Source of the DNA: Janibacter sp. A1S7
GTDB taxonomy: Bacteria; Actinomycetota; Actinomycetes; Actinomycetales; Dermatophilaceae
Direction: 5' to 3'
Assembly: GCF_037198315.1 (NCBI RefSeq)
Contig: NZ_CP144913.1
Span: 1,860,001-1,924,000, forward strand
DNA: 64,000 nucleotides
Under the pieces are notes generated by a model. That model was not told the origin of the DNA, searched no databases, and was given only the letters and a program-made list of their open reading frames with translations. Shown piece by piece: positions 51,681-61,264 of this stretch. Position 1 is the first letter of the stretch. Every line of letters starts with the position of its first letter. A program made the position numbers and the translations under genes.

Positions 51681-53888
51681 GTGGCCGCTCACCGGGACAC
51701 CTCCACCCTCCTGCACCGGATCGGCGTGCAGGTGGCGAAGCACCCTGTCGCCGTCCTGATCACCTGGCTCGTCCTCGCGGTCTTCTCCCTCGCGCTGGCG
51801 CTGGGCACCGTCACGGGCCACGCCCTCTTCGACGACCTGTCCAGCGGTGAGATCACCGCCCCGGGCGAGGCACTCCAGGCCCGTGATCTGCTCGTCGAGG
51901 CCGGTGGTGGCGACTTCGCCGCGGACACCCTGATCGTCGAGGGGTCGCCGGCCACCTCCCCCTTCGTGCGTCAGCAGGTCGCGGCGGCGGTGGAACGCAT
52001 CCACGGGACCGAGGGCGTCGCCCGGGTCGTCAACCCCCTCGTCCTGCCCGGCGGTGTCGAGTCCGCGCGCGCGGACCCCCTCGTGCAGGAGCAGGGCGAT
52101 GGGCGCTACGGCTTCGTCACGGTCGTGGAGTACGAGGAGGACCTCGGGGACGAAGCACTGGACCGGGCCCAACGCGCCGTCGACGTCCAGCTCGGCGAGA
52201 TCGTCAGCGGCTCACAGGCCACGGACAGCTCCCGGGGCAGCGTGCAGATGCTCGTGGACGAGGTGATCGAGCAGGTGAGCACCGACCTCACGGTCGGTGA
52301 GGGCATCGCCCTGCCGATCACCTTCGTGGTCATGGTGCTGATCTTCGGCGGCTTCCTCGCCGCCGGGATCCCGCTGCTCGGCGCCCTGGCCTCGATCGCG
52401 GGAGCACTGGCGACGCTGTGGGGATTCGCCCACGTCATCGACCTCGATGCCACCGTCGTCAACATCGTCACCGTCCTCGGTCTGGGTCTGTGCATCGACT
52501 ACGGCCTGCTCATCGTCTCCCGCTTCCGCGAGGAGCTCTCCCGCGGGCCCGACGGGGCCGGGGGCGGTCGTCACGTCGTCGAGCAGGCCACCGGCCGCAC
52601 CCTCGACCGTGCCGGACGTACGGTCGTCTTCTCCGCGGTCACCGTCGCCATCGCGATGTCGGGGCTGTTCTTCTTCCCCGCGACCTTCATGCGCGCCTCG
52701 GGCGCTGCCGGTGTCTCGGTCGTGGTGCTCTGCCTCGCGGTCGCGACGACGCTGGTGCCCGCCCTGTGTGCCCTGTGGGCCCGACACCTGGTCAGGGGAC
52801 GCGCCCAGCAGGCCCATGACGACGGGGCCTTCGCCCGCCTGGCGGGCAGTGTGCAACGCGTGCCGTGGCTGGTCATCGTCCTCGTGCTCGCGGCCCTCGG
52901 TGCCATGGCCCTGCCGGCGACCCGCATGGAGGTCACCTCCTCCGGGACCGAGCTGCTGCCCGTCGGCAGCGACCAGCGGACCTTCTTCGCCGAGCTCGCC
53001 GAGGACTATCCGCAGCTGGCCACACCGGACGTCCAGGTCGTCACCACCGCCGACGGGTCGCGGGTGCGTGCCTGGGCGGCGGACGAGGCGACGGCGCTGC
53101 CGCACGTGGACTCCGCGGAGGTCAGCGACGTCGGCACGACACCGGGCGGAGAGACGGTGCTCACCGTCGACCTGCGCACCAGCGACGAACCCCTCGGTGA
53201 CGACAGTCGCGACCTCGTCGCCCACCTGCGGGCGGACAGGCCTCCCTTCGATGCCGACATCGGGGGCCAGGCAGCCGGGCTGGCCGACTTCGTCGACGTC
53301 CTCGTCGACCGCGCGCCGTGGGCGGCCGCGACCGTCGTCCTGGCGACCTTCGTGCTGCTCTTCCTCATGACCGGCTCGGTCATCGTCCCGGTGAAGGCCC
53401 TGCTGATGAACGTCGTCTCCCTCGGCGCCTCGCTCGGGGTGCTCGTGTGGGTCTTCCAGGACGGGCACCTGTCCGGTCTGCTCGACTTCGACTCCGTCGG
53501 TGCCGTCGAGGTGTCCATCCCGGTCCTCGTCCTCGCCTTCGCCTTCGGCCTGTCGATGGACTACGAGGTCTTCCTGCTCTCGCGGATCGTCGAGCTGCAC
53601 GAGCAGGGCCGACCCACCGACGAAGCCGTACGGCTGGGCCTGCAGCGCTCCGGGCGGATCATCACCAGCGCGGCCCTGCTCATGGTCATCGTCTTCTCCG
53701 GCTTCGTCCTCGCCCAGATCCTGGCCGTCAAGCAGACCGGCGTCGCCCTCGTCGTCGCGATCATCATCGACGCGACGCTCGTGCGGATGCTCCTCGTGCC
53801 GGCGACGATGTCGGTCCTGGGCGAGTGGAACTGGTGGGCCCCACGCTGGATGAAGCGCCTGCACGCCCGCGTCGGGGTGACCGAGTGA
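51681..53888 (+). CDS. MMPL-family (RND-type) transporter
   Basis: A 735-residue membrane protein with two homologous halves. Each half has a helix, an extracytoplasmic domain and five more helices. The conserved helix-4 motifs are [17 protein letters not shown] and [16 protein letters not shown]. Members of this family move lipids, siderophores or drugs. The GTG at 51681 is the most upstream in-frame start; a GTG near 51729 is possible. The stop overlaps the following GNAT gene (53885-53888), which starts an MMPL-GNAT-FUSC operon. Confidence 0.9.
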   Translation: MAAHRDTSTLLHRIGVQVAKHPVAVLITWLVLAVFSLALALGTVTGHALFDDLSSGEITAPGEALQARDLLVEAGGGDFAADTLIVEGSPATSPFVRQQVAAAVERIHGTEGVARVVNPLVLPGGVESARADPLVQEQGDGRYGFVTVVEYEEDLGDEALDRAQRAVDVQLGEIVSGSQATDSSRGSVQMLVDEVIEQVSTDLTVGEGIALPITFVVMVLIFGGFLAAGIPLLGALASIAGALATLWGFAHVIDLDATVVNIVTVLGLGLCIDYGLLIVSRFREELSRGPDGAGGGRHVVEQATGRTLDRAGRTVVFSAVTVAIAMSGLFFFPATFMRASGAAGVSVVVLCLAVATTLVPALCALWARHLVRGRAQQAHDDGAFARLAGSVQRVPWLVIVLVLAALGAMALPATRMEVTSSGTELLPVGSDQRTFFAELAEDYPQLATPDVQVVTTADGSRVRAWAADEATALPHVDSAEVSDVGTTPGGETVLTVDLRTSDEPLGDDSRDLVAHLRADRPPFDADIGGQAAGLADFVDVLVDRAPWAAATVVLATFVLLFLMTGSVIVPVKALLMNVVSLGASLGVLVWVFQDGHLSGLLDFDSVGAVEVSIPVLVLAFAFGLSMDYEVFLLSRIVELHEQGRPTDEAVRLGLQRSGRIITSAALLMVIVFSGFVLAQILAVKQTGVALVVAIIIDATLVRMLLVPATMSVLGEWNWWAPRWMKRLHARVGVTE

Positions 53889-54676
53889 GCGTCGTACGCA
53901 TCCCCCTGCCAGACCTCGCCCTCTGGACGGGTGGCGACCGCGTCGTCCTCGCGGAGTCCACGCCCCTGCCCGGGACCGACGCGCTGTGCGTCCGGCACGG
54001 ACCCGTCTGGGCGGTCGCCTTCGCCCGGCCCACGTACACCCACGGCACCAACCTGATGCTCCACGGTGACGACGACAGCGGTCAGCTCGTCTCCCCCGCG
54101 GTCGTCGCCGCGCTCGAGGAGCTCGTCTCGTCCGCCTCGTTCGCCGGGTGGCTGGCGCACCAGCGGACGAAGGGGGTGGATGCGGTCTCCCTCCCCCGCA
54201 CCGCGGCGCACATCGGCGGGCTGCTGCCGCAACCACAGGGGCTGTGGGAATGGATGTGGACGACCACGCCCCCGGCCGCGCACCCCCCGCACGGGACGGT
54301 CGAGCTGGTCGAGGAGGACCGGGGCGCCCTGCAGGCACTGCTCGATGCGCACAACCCGGGGACGGACGGCCAACCCTTCGCCCGGCCCGGTCAGCGCTGG
54401 GTCGGCGTCCGGGACGTCGACGGGGACCTGCTCGCCGTCGGTTGCTGCGAGCCGGAGCGGTCGGGCACCCCGGTCCTGTCCGGGATCACCGTCGTCCCGG
54501 CGGCCCGCGGACGTGGCCTGGGCCGGATGGTCACCGCAGACCTGACACGGGTCGCCATCGGCACCCACGGGTGGTGCACTCTGGGCATGTACTCGGTCAA
54601 CGACACCGCACGGCGTCTCTACCATTCCCTGGGATACGAGACCGGCGCGGTCTGGAGCAGTGGAGCGCTGGGATGA
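53885..54676 (+). CDS. GNAT-family N-acetyltransferase with N-terminal extension
   Basis: A 263-residue protein. The C-terminal half is a GNAT domain with the acetyl-CoA loop in VVPAARGRGLGRMV and ARRLYHSLGYETGAVW. The N-terminal half (residues 1 to about 120) resembles no family that I can name and has an Ala/Val-rich beginning. GTG 53885 overlaps the MMPL stop; the ATG of the next gene overlaps the GNAT stop. Sharing an operon with two exporters suggests modification of an exported or toxic compound, an inference. Confidence 0.8.
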   Translation: MSVVRIPLPDLALWTGGDRVVLAESTPLPGTDALCVRHGPVWAVAFARPTYTHGTNLMLHGDDDSGQLVSPAVVAALEELVSSASFAGWLAHQRTKGVDAVSLPRTAAHIGGLLPQPQGLWEWMWTTTPPAAHPPHGTVELVEEDRGALQALLDAHNPGTDGQPFARPGQRWVGVRDVDGDLLAVGCCEPERSGTPVLSGITVVPAARGRGLGRMVTADLTRVAIGTHGWCTLGMYSVNDTARRLYHSLGYETGAVWSSGALG

Positions 54677-56391
54677 GCAGATCAGCCGCGGTCGACTTCG
54701 CGCGGCCCGTCGTCTCCTTCGCGCCGAGCCCCGTCCGGCGGTGGATCGCCCTGCGCGCCGCCCTGGCGATCGGCCTGCCGCTGACCGGGCTCACCCTCGC
54801 GGGGTTTCCCCCGCAGCAGGTCTTCCTCGCCGGACTCGGCGTCTTCGCGGTGCTCTACGGCGCGGGCGCTCCCGTGCGCCGGCGGCTGCGCACGATCCCC
54901 GGCGCGGGCGTGGGGCTGCTCGCCTCGCTGGCCCTGGGGATCGCGACGGCCGACCACCCCTTCCTCGCGGTGTCCCTCATGGCGCTCGTGGCGACCGTTG
55001 CGACCTTCCTGACCTACTCCCTGCAGATCGGTCCCCCGGCCGGCTTCTTCTTCGCCCTCGACGTCGGGATCGGCAACCTCGCCGCCTCGCACGGCGCGGA
55101 CCCACGGACCATCCTGGGCATCGCCGCCGTGGGTGTCCTCTCGGCGATCGTCGTCGGCACCGCCGACCTGTGGGTCGGAGCCCACGGGGTCGAGAAGGCC
55201 GCGGTCGCGTCGGCCGAGGAGTTGATCGAGGCGTACATCGACCAGACCGACCCGTCGGCGATCGCCCGGTCGCGGCGCACCGCCTCCGCTGCCCTCAACC
55301 GTGCCTGGACCGCCGTCACCGACGGCGGCAGCGAGGACCGCTTCGGTGGTCGGCTGCAGCGGATGCACTCTCGCTACGCGACCGCCGTCTCGCGTGCCGT
55401 CGGCGGTCCGGACGACGAGGTGACGGCGGAGCTTGCTCTGTACGAGGCCGCCAGCGCTCGCCAGGTCTCGCTCGGTCGTCCGCGGGCCCGGTGGTCGCTG
55501 CGTCAGGCACTGCGCTGGCCCAGCGAGGACCTGCTCGTCGCGATCCGGGTCCTTGTCGCCGGGCTGGTCGCGGGCACCATCGCCCTCGCCCTCGACAACG
55601 CACACGCGTACTGGGCCGCGGCCTTCGCGGTGCTCATCGTCCACAGTGGTGGCACCCGTCGCGCGCAACTGCAGCGTTCCTTCCAGCGCACGGTCGGCAC
55701 GGCGGCCGGCCTGCTGGCCTTCGGACTGGTCCTGCGGCTCGATCCCGGCCACTGGGCCCTGATCGCTCTCGTCGTCGGCCTGCAGTTCGTCGTCGAGATG
55801 CTCGTGACCCGCAACTACGCAGCCGCCGTGGTCTTCCTCACACCCCTGGCGCTGTCGATCTCCATGTCCGTCACGGACATGGACCTGTCGACCATCGTCT
55901 ACGACCGCGGCATCGACACCGTGGTCGGGGTGGGTGTGGCGCTGGTGGTGGTCATGGTCTCCGGGACGCTCGGGCGCCCGGAGCTGTTGCTGCGGGCGCA
56001 CGCCCGGCGGGTGGTGCTCGCCCTGGACGACGTCCTCGCCGATCTGGTGGAGCGCCGAACGCGCACTCCGGAGGGCATGGATGCGCACCTGCACCACTGC
56101 CGACAGCTGTACGTCGAGCTGCTCGCCTCGGACCAGGTCGCCACCCGCGCACTGGCCGATGCCCCCCGTGCCGTCGCTCCCTACCGCGAGATGGAGCAAC
56201 TGCTCGCGCACATCGGGTACCTCGTCCTCGGGGCCACGTGGAACCCCCGGATGCGCGGTGAACGAGAGCGGATGGCCCTGGCGCGCGAGCGACTCGGGGG
56301 GATCCTCGACCACAAGGTGTCCCGGACCCGGTCGGCAGCGGCCATCGCGGCCGAGCTGCGGAGCGTGGAGGAGGCCCTCACCGGGTCGTGA
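54673..56391 (+). CDS. FUSC-family membrane protein (aromatic acid exporter-like)
   Basis: A 572-residue protein with two sets of about five helices separated by a cytoplasmic region (residues 165-290). The FUSC-like second set contains AYWAAAFAVLIVHSGGTRRAQLQRSF (split at residues 311-336) and NYAAAVVFLTPLALSI. A soluble C-terminal part of about 140 residues follows. The family includes YccS and the p-hydroxybenzoate efflux protein AaeB. It ends the MMPL-GNAT-FUSC operon. Confidence 0.82.
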   Translation: MSRSAAVDFARPVVSFAPSPVRRWIALRAALAIGLPLTGLTLAGFPPQQVFLAGLGVFAVLYGAGAPVRRRLRTIPGAGVGLLASLALGIATADHPFLAVSLMALVATVATFLTYSLQIGPPAGFFFALDVGIGNLAASHGADPRTILGIAAVGVLSAIVVGTADLWVGAHGVEKAAVASAEELIEAYIDQTDPSAIARSRRTASAALNRAWTAVTDGGSEDRFGGRLQRMHSRYATAVSRAVGGPDDEVTAELALYEAASARQVSLGRPRARWSLRQALRWPSEDLLVAIRVLVAGLVAGTIALALDNAHAYWAAAFAVLIVHSGGTRRAQLQRSFQRTVGTAAGLLAFGLVLRLDPGHWALIALVVGLQFVVEMLVTRNYAAAVVFLTPLALSISMSVTDMDLSTIVYDRGIDTVVGVGVALVVVMVSGTLGRPELLLRAHARRVVLALDDVLADLVERRTRTPEGMDAHLHHCRQLYVELLASDQVATRALADAPRAVAPYREMEQLLAHIGYLVLGATWNPRMRGERERMALARERLGGILDHKVSRTRSAAAIAAELRSVEEALTGS

Positions 56392-56552
56392 GGCCCGTAC
56401 GCCACGGCGCACGGGCGGTACCGGGCACTTTGACCCGCTGCGCTCTGCTCCACCATCGTGTCGTGCGACAGGAACCTCGCAGTCGGACCCACATCGACGA
56501 GGTGTGGTTTGCTGCTGGGGACCACGACCAACTTCGAGGAGAGCAGGCGCGC

Positions 56553-58385
56553 ATGAGCGAATCGTCGAACGCCACCGACGGTCGAAGCCCGAACCACCAC
56601 GATGATCCCGACCCGCGCACGGAGGACGAGCGCATCGCCGACCAGCTCCGTGCACACGGCGTCCGGCTGGGTCCGGGTGGCATCGCCCCGAGGGTGTTCT
56701 GGCCCTCGCTGATCATCGTCGTCGCCGTCTCCCTCTTCTCGATCGTCTTCAGCGAGACGGCCGGCGAGCTGTGGAACTCGATCCAGAGCAACATCGTGAG
56801 TGGCTTCGGCTGGTTCTACACCCTGGCCATCGCGTCCTTCGTCGTCTTCGCGATCTTCCTCGCGGTGAGTCGGTTCGGAAACATCACCCTCGGACGTGAG
56901 CACGAGAAGCCGGAGTTCAATCTGGTGTCCTGGTTCGCGATGCTCTTCGCAGCCGGGATGGGGATCGGTCTGGTCTTCTACGGCGTCGCCGAGCCGCTGA
57001 CGTTCTACACCAGCCCCAAGCCGGGCGTCGAGGGAAGCGAGGCCGAGCTGGCCAACCAGGCCATGGCCCAGACCTTCCTGCACTGGGGACTGCACCCGTG
57101 GGCCGTGTACGTCATCGTCGGCCTGTCCCTCGCCTACGCGATCCACCGCAAGGGTCGTCCCGTCTCCCTGCGGTGGGCGCTCGAGCCGCTCCTCGGCGAT
57201 CGCGTCAAGGGCTGGATCGGTGACGTCGTCGACATCCTGGCCATCGTGGGCACCCTCTTCGGTGTCGCCACCTCGCTGGGTCTGGGCGTCACCCAGGTCT
57301 CGACCGGGCTGATGGAGCTGGGCGTCATCGACGAGGCCTCCAACACCTTCATGGTCGTCCTCATCGCGGTCATCACCGCCATCGCCACCCTCTCGGTCAT
57401 CAGTGGCGTGGGCAAGGGCATCCAGTGGTTGTCCAACCTCAACCTCGGTCTGGCCGCGATCTTCCTCGTCTCGATCCTCGCGCTCGGCCCCACCCTGTTC
57501 CTGCTGCGCGACTTCGTCCAGTCGATCGGTGCCTACAGCGCCAACCTCCTGCCGAACACCTTCGACGCCTTTGCCTACACCGGGCAGGCAGGCCTCGACT
57601 GGGCCGGTGGATGGACCATCTTCTACTGGGGATGGTGGATCGCCTGGTCCCCCTTCGTCGGCGTCTTCATCGCCCGGATCTCACGGGGACGCACGGTCCG
57701 TGAGTTCGTGACCGGTGCACTGCTCGTGCCGACGCTGCTGGGTTTCGTGTGGTTCACCGTGCTGGGCGGGACCGCCATCCACCGGGAGCGCACGGTCGGG
57801 GACCTCGTGCCGGACGACGGCCTCGTGGCCGAGGTCGCCCTGTTCGACACGCTGGCGACGCTGCCCCTGGGGAGCCTCCTGTCGACCATCGCCATCATCC
57901 TGGTGATCGTCTTCTTCGTCACCTCGTCCGACTCGGGCTCCCTCGTCGTGGACATGCTCGCCTCCGGTGGGCACCCTGACCCGCCGACCTGGAGCCGGGT
58001 GCTGTTCGCCGTCCTCGAGGGAGTCGTGGCGAGCGCCCTGCTCCTGGCCGGAGGAACAGAGGGTCTGTCCGCACTGCAGGCGGGCTCGGTCGCGACGGGT
58101 GCGCCCTTCGCGATCGTGATCGTCTTCATCATGATCGCGCTGTACAAGGCCCTCAAGAGCGAGCACCGGGTGATCCTCGACACCGAGTTGCGGATGCGCC
58201 GCCGGGCGATGGCCGGAGAGCTCACGGAGAACTTCGACGACGTCTTCGGCGAGCAGGTCGACGACCGCATCGACTACGCGCTCAGGAGCACCAAGGGCAT
58301 CTGGACCCGGGAGCGCACTCCCGTCACGACGGTCACCAGGGCCCGCGAGCGCGAGAACGGGCACGACAAGGGTCAATCGACCTGA
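56553..58385 (+). CDS. BCCT-family betaine/choline/carnitine transporter
   Basis: A 610-residue transporter with 12 helices, a polar N-terminus of about 40 residues and a long charged C-terminus. GMGIGLVFYGVAEPL is the ion-site region, in the form typical of Na+-coupled members, and WGWWIAWSPFVGVFIARISRGRTVREF is the family signature (split over residues 357-383). The C-terminus may sense osmotic stress as in BetP. The ATG at 56553 has GAGGAG 11-17 bases upstream. The 161-nt gap before it holds a TTGACC at 56433, but no convincing -10 box. Confidence 0.93.
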   Translation: MSESSNATDGRSPNHHDDPDPRTEDERIADQLRAHGVRLGPGGIAPRVFWPSLIIVVAVSLFSIVFSETAGELWNSIQSNIVSGFGWFYTLAIASFVVFAIFLAVSRFGNITLGREHEKPEFNLVSWFAMLFAAGMGIGLVFYGVAEPLTFYTSPKPGVEGSEAELANQAMAQTFLHWGLHPWAVYVIVGLSLAYAIHRKGRPVSLRWALEPLLGDRVKGWIGDVVDILAIVGTLFGVATSLGLGVTQVSTGLMELGVIDEASNTFMVVLIAVITAIATLSVISGVGKGIQWLSNLNLGLAAIFLVSILALGPTLFLLRDFVQSIGAYSANLLPNTFDAFAYTGQAGLDWAGGWTIFYWGWWIAWSPFVGVFIARISRGRTVREFVTGALLVPTLLGFVWFTVLGGTAIHRERTVGDLVPDDGLVAEVALFDTLATLPLGSLLSTIAIILVIVFFVTSSDSGSLVVDMLASGGHPDPPTWSRVLFAVLEGVVASALLLAGGTEGLSALQAGSVATGAPFAIVIVFIMIALYKALKSEHRVILDTELRMRRRAMAGELTENFDDVFGEQVDDRIDYALRSTKGIWTRERTPVTTVTRARERENGHDKGQST

Positions 58386-58402
58386 CCGGTCCCCGCTCGA
58401 AG

Positions 58403-58430
58403 GCCCCCGGAGACGGCCGTCTCCGGGGGC
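58403..58430 (+). terminator. Intrinsic terminator after the BCCT gene
   Basis: GCCCCCGGAGAC at 58403-58414 pairs perfectly with GTCTCCGGGGGC at 58419-58430 across the 4-nt loop GGCC, 17 nt after the stop. TTCCC follows, a short weak pyrimidine run. Confidence 0.85.
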
Positions 58431-58514
58431 TTCCCACGTCGCGGACCGGAGCGACGCGCGTGCCGCCGCGCAACTTCGACCGCGCAAGAGTGTCCCGGTG
58501 GCAGGCTGGGCCAC

Positions 58515-58976
58515 GTGCCCCGTACGAGCGCCGGTCTCCTCCCCTTCATCACGGCGAAGGGGGTCACCCGCGTCTTCCTCGGACGCATGGGCGGACCGGC
58601 CTGGACACATCGCCCCCGGGCGTGGACGGTGATCAAGGGCGAGCACGGACCGGGCGAGGACGCGCTGGCCGCGGCGGAGCGGGAGTTCCTCGAGGAGGTC
58701 GGAACCCCACCGCCGGTCGGCCCCCGTCTCGACCTCGGCGAGGTGCGCCAGTCGGGAGGGAAGCGGGTCCGCGTCTGGGCCGTGGAGGCCGACCTGTCGT
58801 TGGGCTTCGTCTCGAGCAACCTGGTGACGATGCAGTGGCCACCACGATCCGGTCACCACGTCTCCTTCCCGGAGATCGAGCGGGCCGAGTGGTGCGAGGT
58901 GGGTAGGGCACACGAGCTCATCGTGGCGGCGCAGAGAGAGTTCCTCGATCGCCTGGTGGACCTGGCTGAGCGCTAG
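58515..58976 (+). CDS. Nudix hydrolase
   Basis: A 153-residue enzyme. The Nudix box is complete: GEHGPGEDALAAAEREFLEEVG (residues 42-63), matching G-x5-E-x7-REUxEExGU. It begins SAGLLPFITAKG and has a VARS-like loop typical of the actinobacterial ADP-ribose/dinucleoside-polyphosphate type. The GTG at 58515 lies 7 nt after CAGGCT, which is near the TAGGCT box seen elsewhere. The substrate is unknown. Confidence 0.87.
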   Translation: MPRTSAGLLPFITAKGVTRVFLGRMGGPAWTHRPRAWTVIKGEHGPGEDALAAAEREFLEEVGTPPPVGPRLDLGEVRQSGGKRVRVWAVEADLSLGFVSSNLVTMQWPPRSGHHVSFPEIERAEWCEVGRAHELIVAAQREFLDRLVDLAER

Positions 58977-59112
58977 TGTCTGCGCAGCAGTGCTGATTGC
59001 ACGCGCACGCGTCCCACTGTGCACAGATCTCGATCTTCTGGGCATTTCCGGTCGTCCCCGATCGTCCAGGGATTGCCTTCGGTGTCCTTCATCGTTAGCG
59101 CGCGAGTGCCGT

Positions 59113-59353
59113 GCCCTCGCCGACCTCGGTGTCGTGCGGATCGGCCAAGACCTGCACGCCGCGCGGTCTCGCAGTCGGTGACAACCGCCACGGCCAGTGT
59201 GACGTCGGTGACTGGGCAAGTCTGGTCGCGGTGTCGGCAGGATCTATCCACACGCTGGGATTGCGCAGCGGCGGCACTGTTGTCAGCACCGGCAACAACG
59301 CCGATGGCCAGTGCTCGGTCAGCGGCTGGGAGAGCATCCAAGCTGGGCCTTGA
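59113..59353 (+). pseudogene. Decayed RCC1/Ats1-repeat protein fragment
   Basis: The last 60 codons of one frame read AVGDNRHGQCDVGDW, LVAVSAGSIHTLGLRSGGTVV and STGNNADGQCSVSGW, which are two RCC1-like (alpha-tubulin suppressor) repeats. Just upstream, in another frame, DLGVVRIGQDLHAARSRS looks like the middle of another repeat; the two frames meet at about 59173, where a deletion seems to have removed about nine residues. The frame ends at a stop after ESIQAGP. No start or intact repeat array remains. The flanks 58977-59112 and 59354-59560 hold no other gene I can recognise. Confidence 0.6.
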
Positions 59354-59439
59354 CCCGCTGCTCGGCCACTCAGACAGCGCTTCCTCGGTCACCACAGCGG
59401 AAAACGACATACGGATCGGCTGTGCCCGGTAGTCGATCC

Positions 59440-59456
59440 GTCACGCGAAGCGTGAC
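59440..59456. terminator. Short hairpin after the RCC1 fragment
   Basis: GTCACGC at 59440-59446 pairs perfectly with GCGTGAC at 59450-59456 across GAA. It sits in the gene-poor gap before the methyltransferase. It may be a terminator or a chance palindrome. Confidence 0.35.
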
Positions 59457-59560
59457 CATTGCGAAATGTCTGTACGGAGACCAGTGACCTCGGGTGACGG
59501 CACGGGCCTTTGCCGAAACTCGGTGGTGGTGTCGGGGCTGGGTACGAGACAGTGCCACGC

Positions 59561-60295
59561 ATGACAAGCAGCGATGTGTGGACCGTCGAGCAGGCCAAGC
59601 GCTACGACTCCGAAGATGGCATGTTCAGTCCCGAGGTCCTCGCGCCGACTGTCGATGCCCTCGTGGCCATGGCCGATGGGGGCCGGGTCCTGGAATTGGC
59701 CATCGGCACCGGGCGGGTGGCCGTGCCCCTTCGGGCACGGGGAGTGTCCGTCGCCGGGATCGAACTGTCGGCTGCGATGGTCGAGCAGCTGCGCACCAAA
59801 GTCACGCCTGAGGAGATCCCGGTGGCTATCGGTGACATGGCGACCACCCCGGTCAAGGGCGAGTTCTCGCTCGTCTATCTCGTCTACGACACCATCGGGA
59901 ACCTGTGCACGCAGCAGGAGCAGGTCGAGTGCTTCCGGAACGCGGCGCGGCACCTATCTCCTGGTGGACGTTTCGTCGTTGAGGTCGGCGTTCCATCTCT
60001 TCGCCGGTTACCGCCAGGTCAGGCTGCCGTGCCTTTCGACGTCTCCGACAAACACTTGGGCTTCGACACCTACGACCTGGTGAGTCAGCAAGCGGGCTCG
60101 CACCACCTCACCCGACAGGCCGACGGAACCTACCTCCGTGGGACACACAACTACCGCTATGTCTGGCCCAGTGAGCTCGATCTCATGGCGCAGCTCGCCG
60201 GGATGCAACTCGAGCGCCGTACACAGGACTGGGTCGCAACGCCCTTCACCTCCCAGAGCGAAGGCCATGTCAGCGTCTGGCGGCTCACCTCATAG
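59561..60295 (+). CDS. Class I SAM-dependent methyltransferase
   Basis: A 244-residue methyltransferase. The SAM motif I is VLELAIGTGRVAVPL, the acidic end of the second strand is GIELSAAM, and motif III is LSPGGRFVVEV. The C-terminal half lacks recognisable substrate features. The ATG at 59561 (MTSSDVWTVEQAKRYD) is the family-like start; an in-frame start 17 codons upstream is out of family. Neighbours do not define a pathway, so the substrate is unknown. Confidence 0.85.
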   Translation: MTSSDVWTVEQAKRYDSEDGMFSPEVLAPTVDALVAMADGGRVLELAIGTGRVAVPLRARGVSVAGIELSAAMVEQLRTKVTPEEIPVAIGDMATTPVKGEFSLVYLVYDTIGNLCTQQEQVECFRNAARHLSPGGRFVVEVGVPSLRRLPPGQAAVPFDVSDKHLGFDTYDLVSQQAGSHHLTRQADGTYLRGTHNYRYVWPSELDLMAQLAGMQLERRTQDWVATPFTSQSEGHVSVWRLTS

Positions 60296-60398
60296 AGCCA
60301 ACCGGCGGGGTGCCGATCCAGACTCGGACGACCTGAGCGGGACGTCGTACGCGGCACCTCTTTCGGTGACTCCTAGGCTCGTGCGCTGCCGAATCTGA

Positions 60399-60429
60399 GT
60401 GCCCCACGGGCGGATCCGACTGTGGGCAC
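60399..60429. terminator. Possible bulged hairpin in the convergent gap 60296-60499
   Basis: GTGCCCCAC at 60399-60407 and GTGGGCAC at 60422-60429 can pair with one bulged C. It lies between the methyltransferase and the convergent ABC permease. The rest of this 204-nt gap shows nothing. Confidence 0.3.
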
Positions 60430-60499
60430 GCCGTCTGTGCGAGGTTCTGTGGCGAGTGAGGACAGAGACGAGCCGAATCCCGTGTGTCCGTGTCCCCGG

Positions 60500-61264
60500 T
60501 CAGAGCACCTCGGCCCGCCGCCACCACGCGACCGTGGCCCACGCACCCAGGGCGGCGACCAATGGCACCACCGTCAGCCACGCGGGGGCGACCGGCTCCA
60601 TCCCCGAGTCGGCGCCCATGGCCCACATTGCGGCGATCGACCAAGGCCACCACTGGCCCGCGCCGGCCACCATCGCGACCTGGGCCGCGACAACGAGCGC
60701 CAACACACCGCCAACGGCAGGCAGGTAGCCGCGACCGATGCTGGCAGGCAGAGCGACGGGAAGAGCAAGGAACCCGGACAGGACCGCCAGTGCCGCGAGC
60801 CGCAGGAGGACACGTCCGTCGGCCGCGTCGGGGAGCCCGAGGCCGGAGGCGATCCCGATCACGCAGGCTGCTCCAGCCCCGCCGACGCCCACGACGACGG
60901 ACCACACCGCGAGGAGCACCAGCTTGGCCCGTGCGACCGAGGCACGTGGGGTCGCCGAAGCGTACAGGGAAACGATGGTGCGGTCGGCGTACTCCCGTCC
61001 GAAACACCACCCGACCACGATGCCGGAGCCGATCACGCCGGCAGTGGCGTAGATCTGGATCAGGCCACCGAGATAACCGGTCCAGCCGACGCCTGGCAGC
61101 AGCAGGGCTGCCTTGGCGCTCGTCGGGTCGGCGCCACCTGCCTCAGCGGCGATCAGGAAGGCGCGAGCGAGCAGAGCCGGCACCATCAGGAGGGTCACCG
61201 TCGCCACGGCCACTACTCGGGAGCGTCGCAGCTTGAGCGCCTCGACGGCGTACGCCGCGGTCAT
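60500..61264 (-). CDS. ABC transporter permease
   Basis: A 254-residue membrane protein with six helices and the ABC-2/NatB-like segment WCFGREYADRTIVSLYASATPR, which is the common helix between the second and third segments in bacitracin-exporter-like permeases (split over residues 86-107). It overlaps the ATPase gene by 4 nt (61261-61264). It is the third gene of a TetR-ATPase-permease operon. The substrate is unknown. Confidence 0.85.
   Translation of the reverse strand: MTAAYAVEALKLRRSRVVAVATVTLLMVPALLARAFLIAAEAGGADPTSAKAALLLPGVGWTGYLGGLIQIYATAGVIGSGIVVGWCFGREYADRTIVSLYASATPRASVARAKLVLLAVWSVVVGVGGAGAACVIGIASGLGLPDAADGRVLLRLAALAVLSGFLALPVALPASIGRGYLPAVGGVLALVVAAQVAMVAGAGQWWPWSIAAMWAMGADSGMEPVAPAWLTVVPLVAALGAWATVAWWRRAEVL

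Noticed and set aside
58973..59410. A 145-codon minus-strand frame ending in GNPWTIGDDRKCPEDRDLC
   Set aside because: The end looks protein-like, but no family is recognisable and the frame is opposite the RCC1 fragment, which has stronger evidence.
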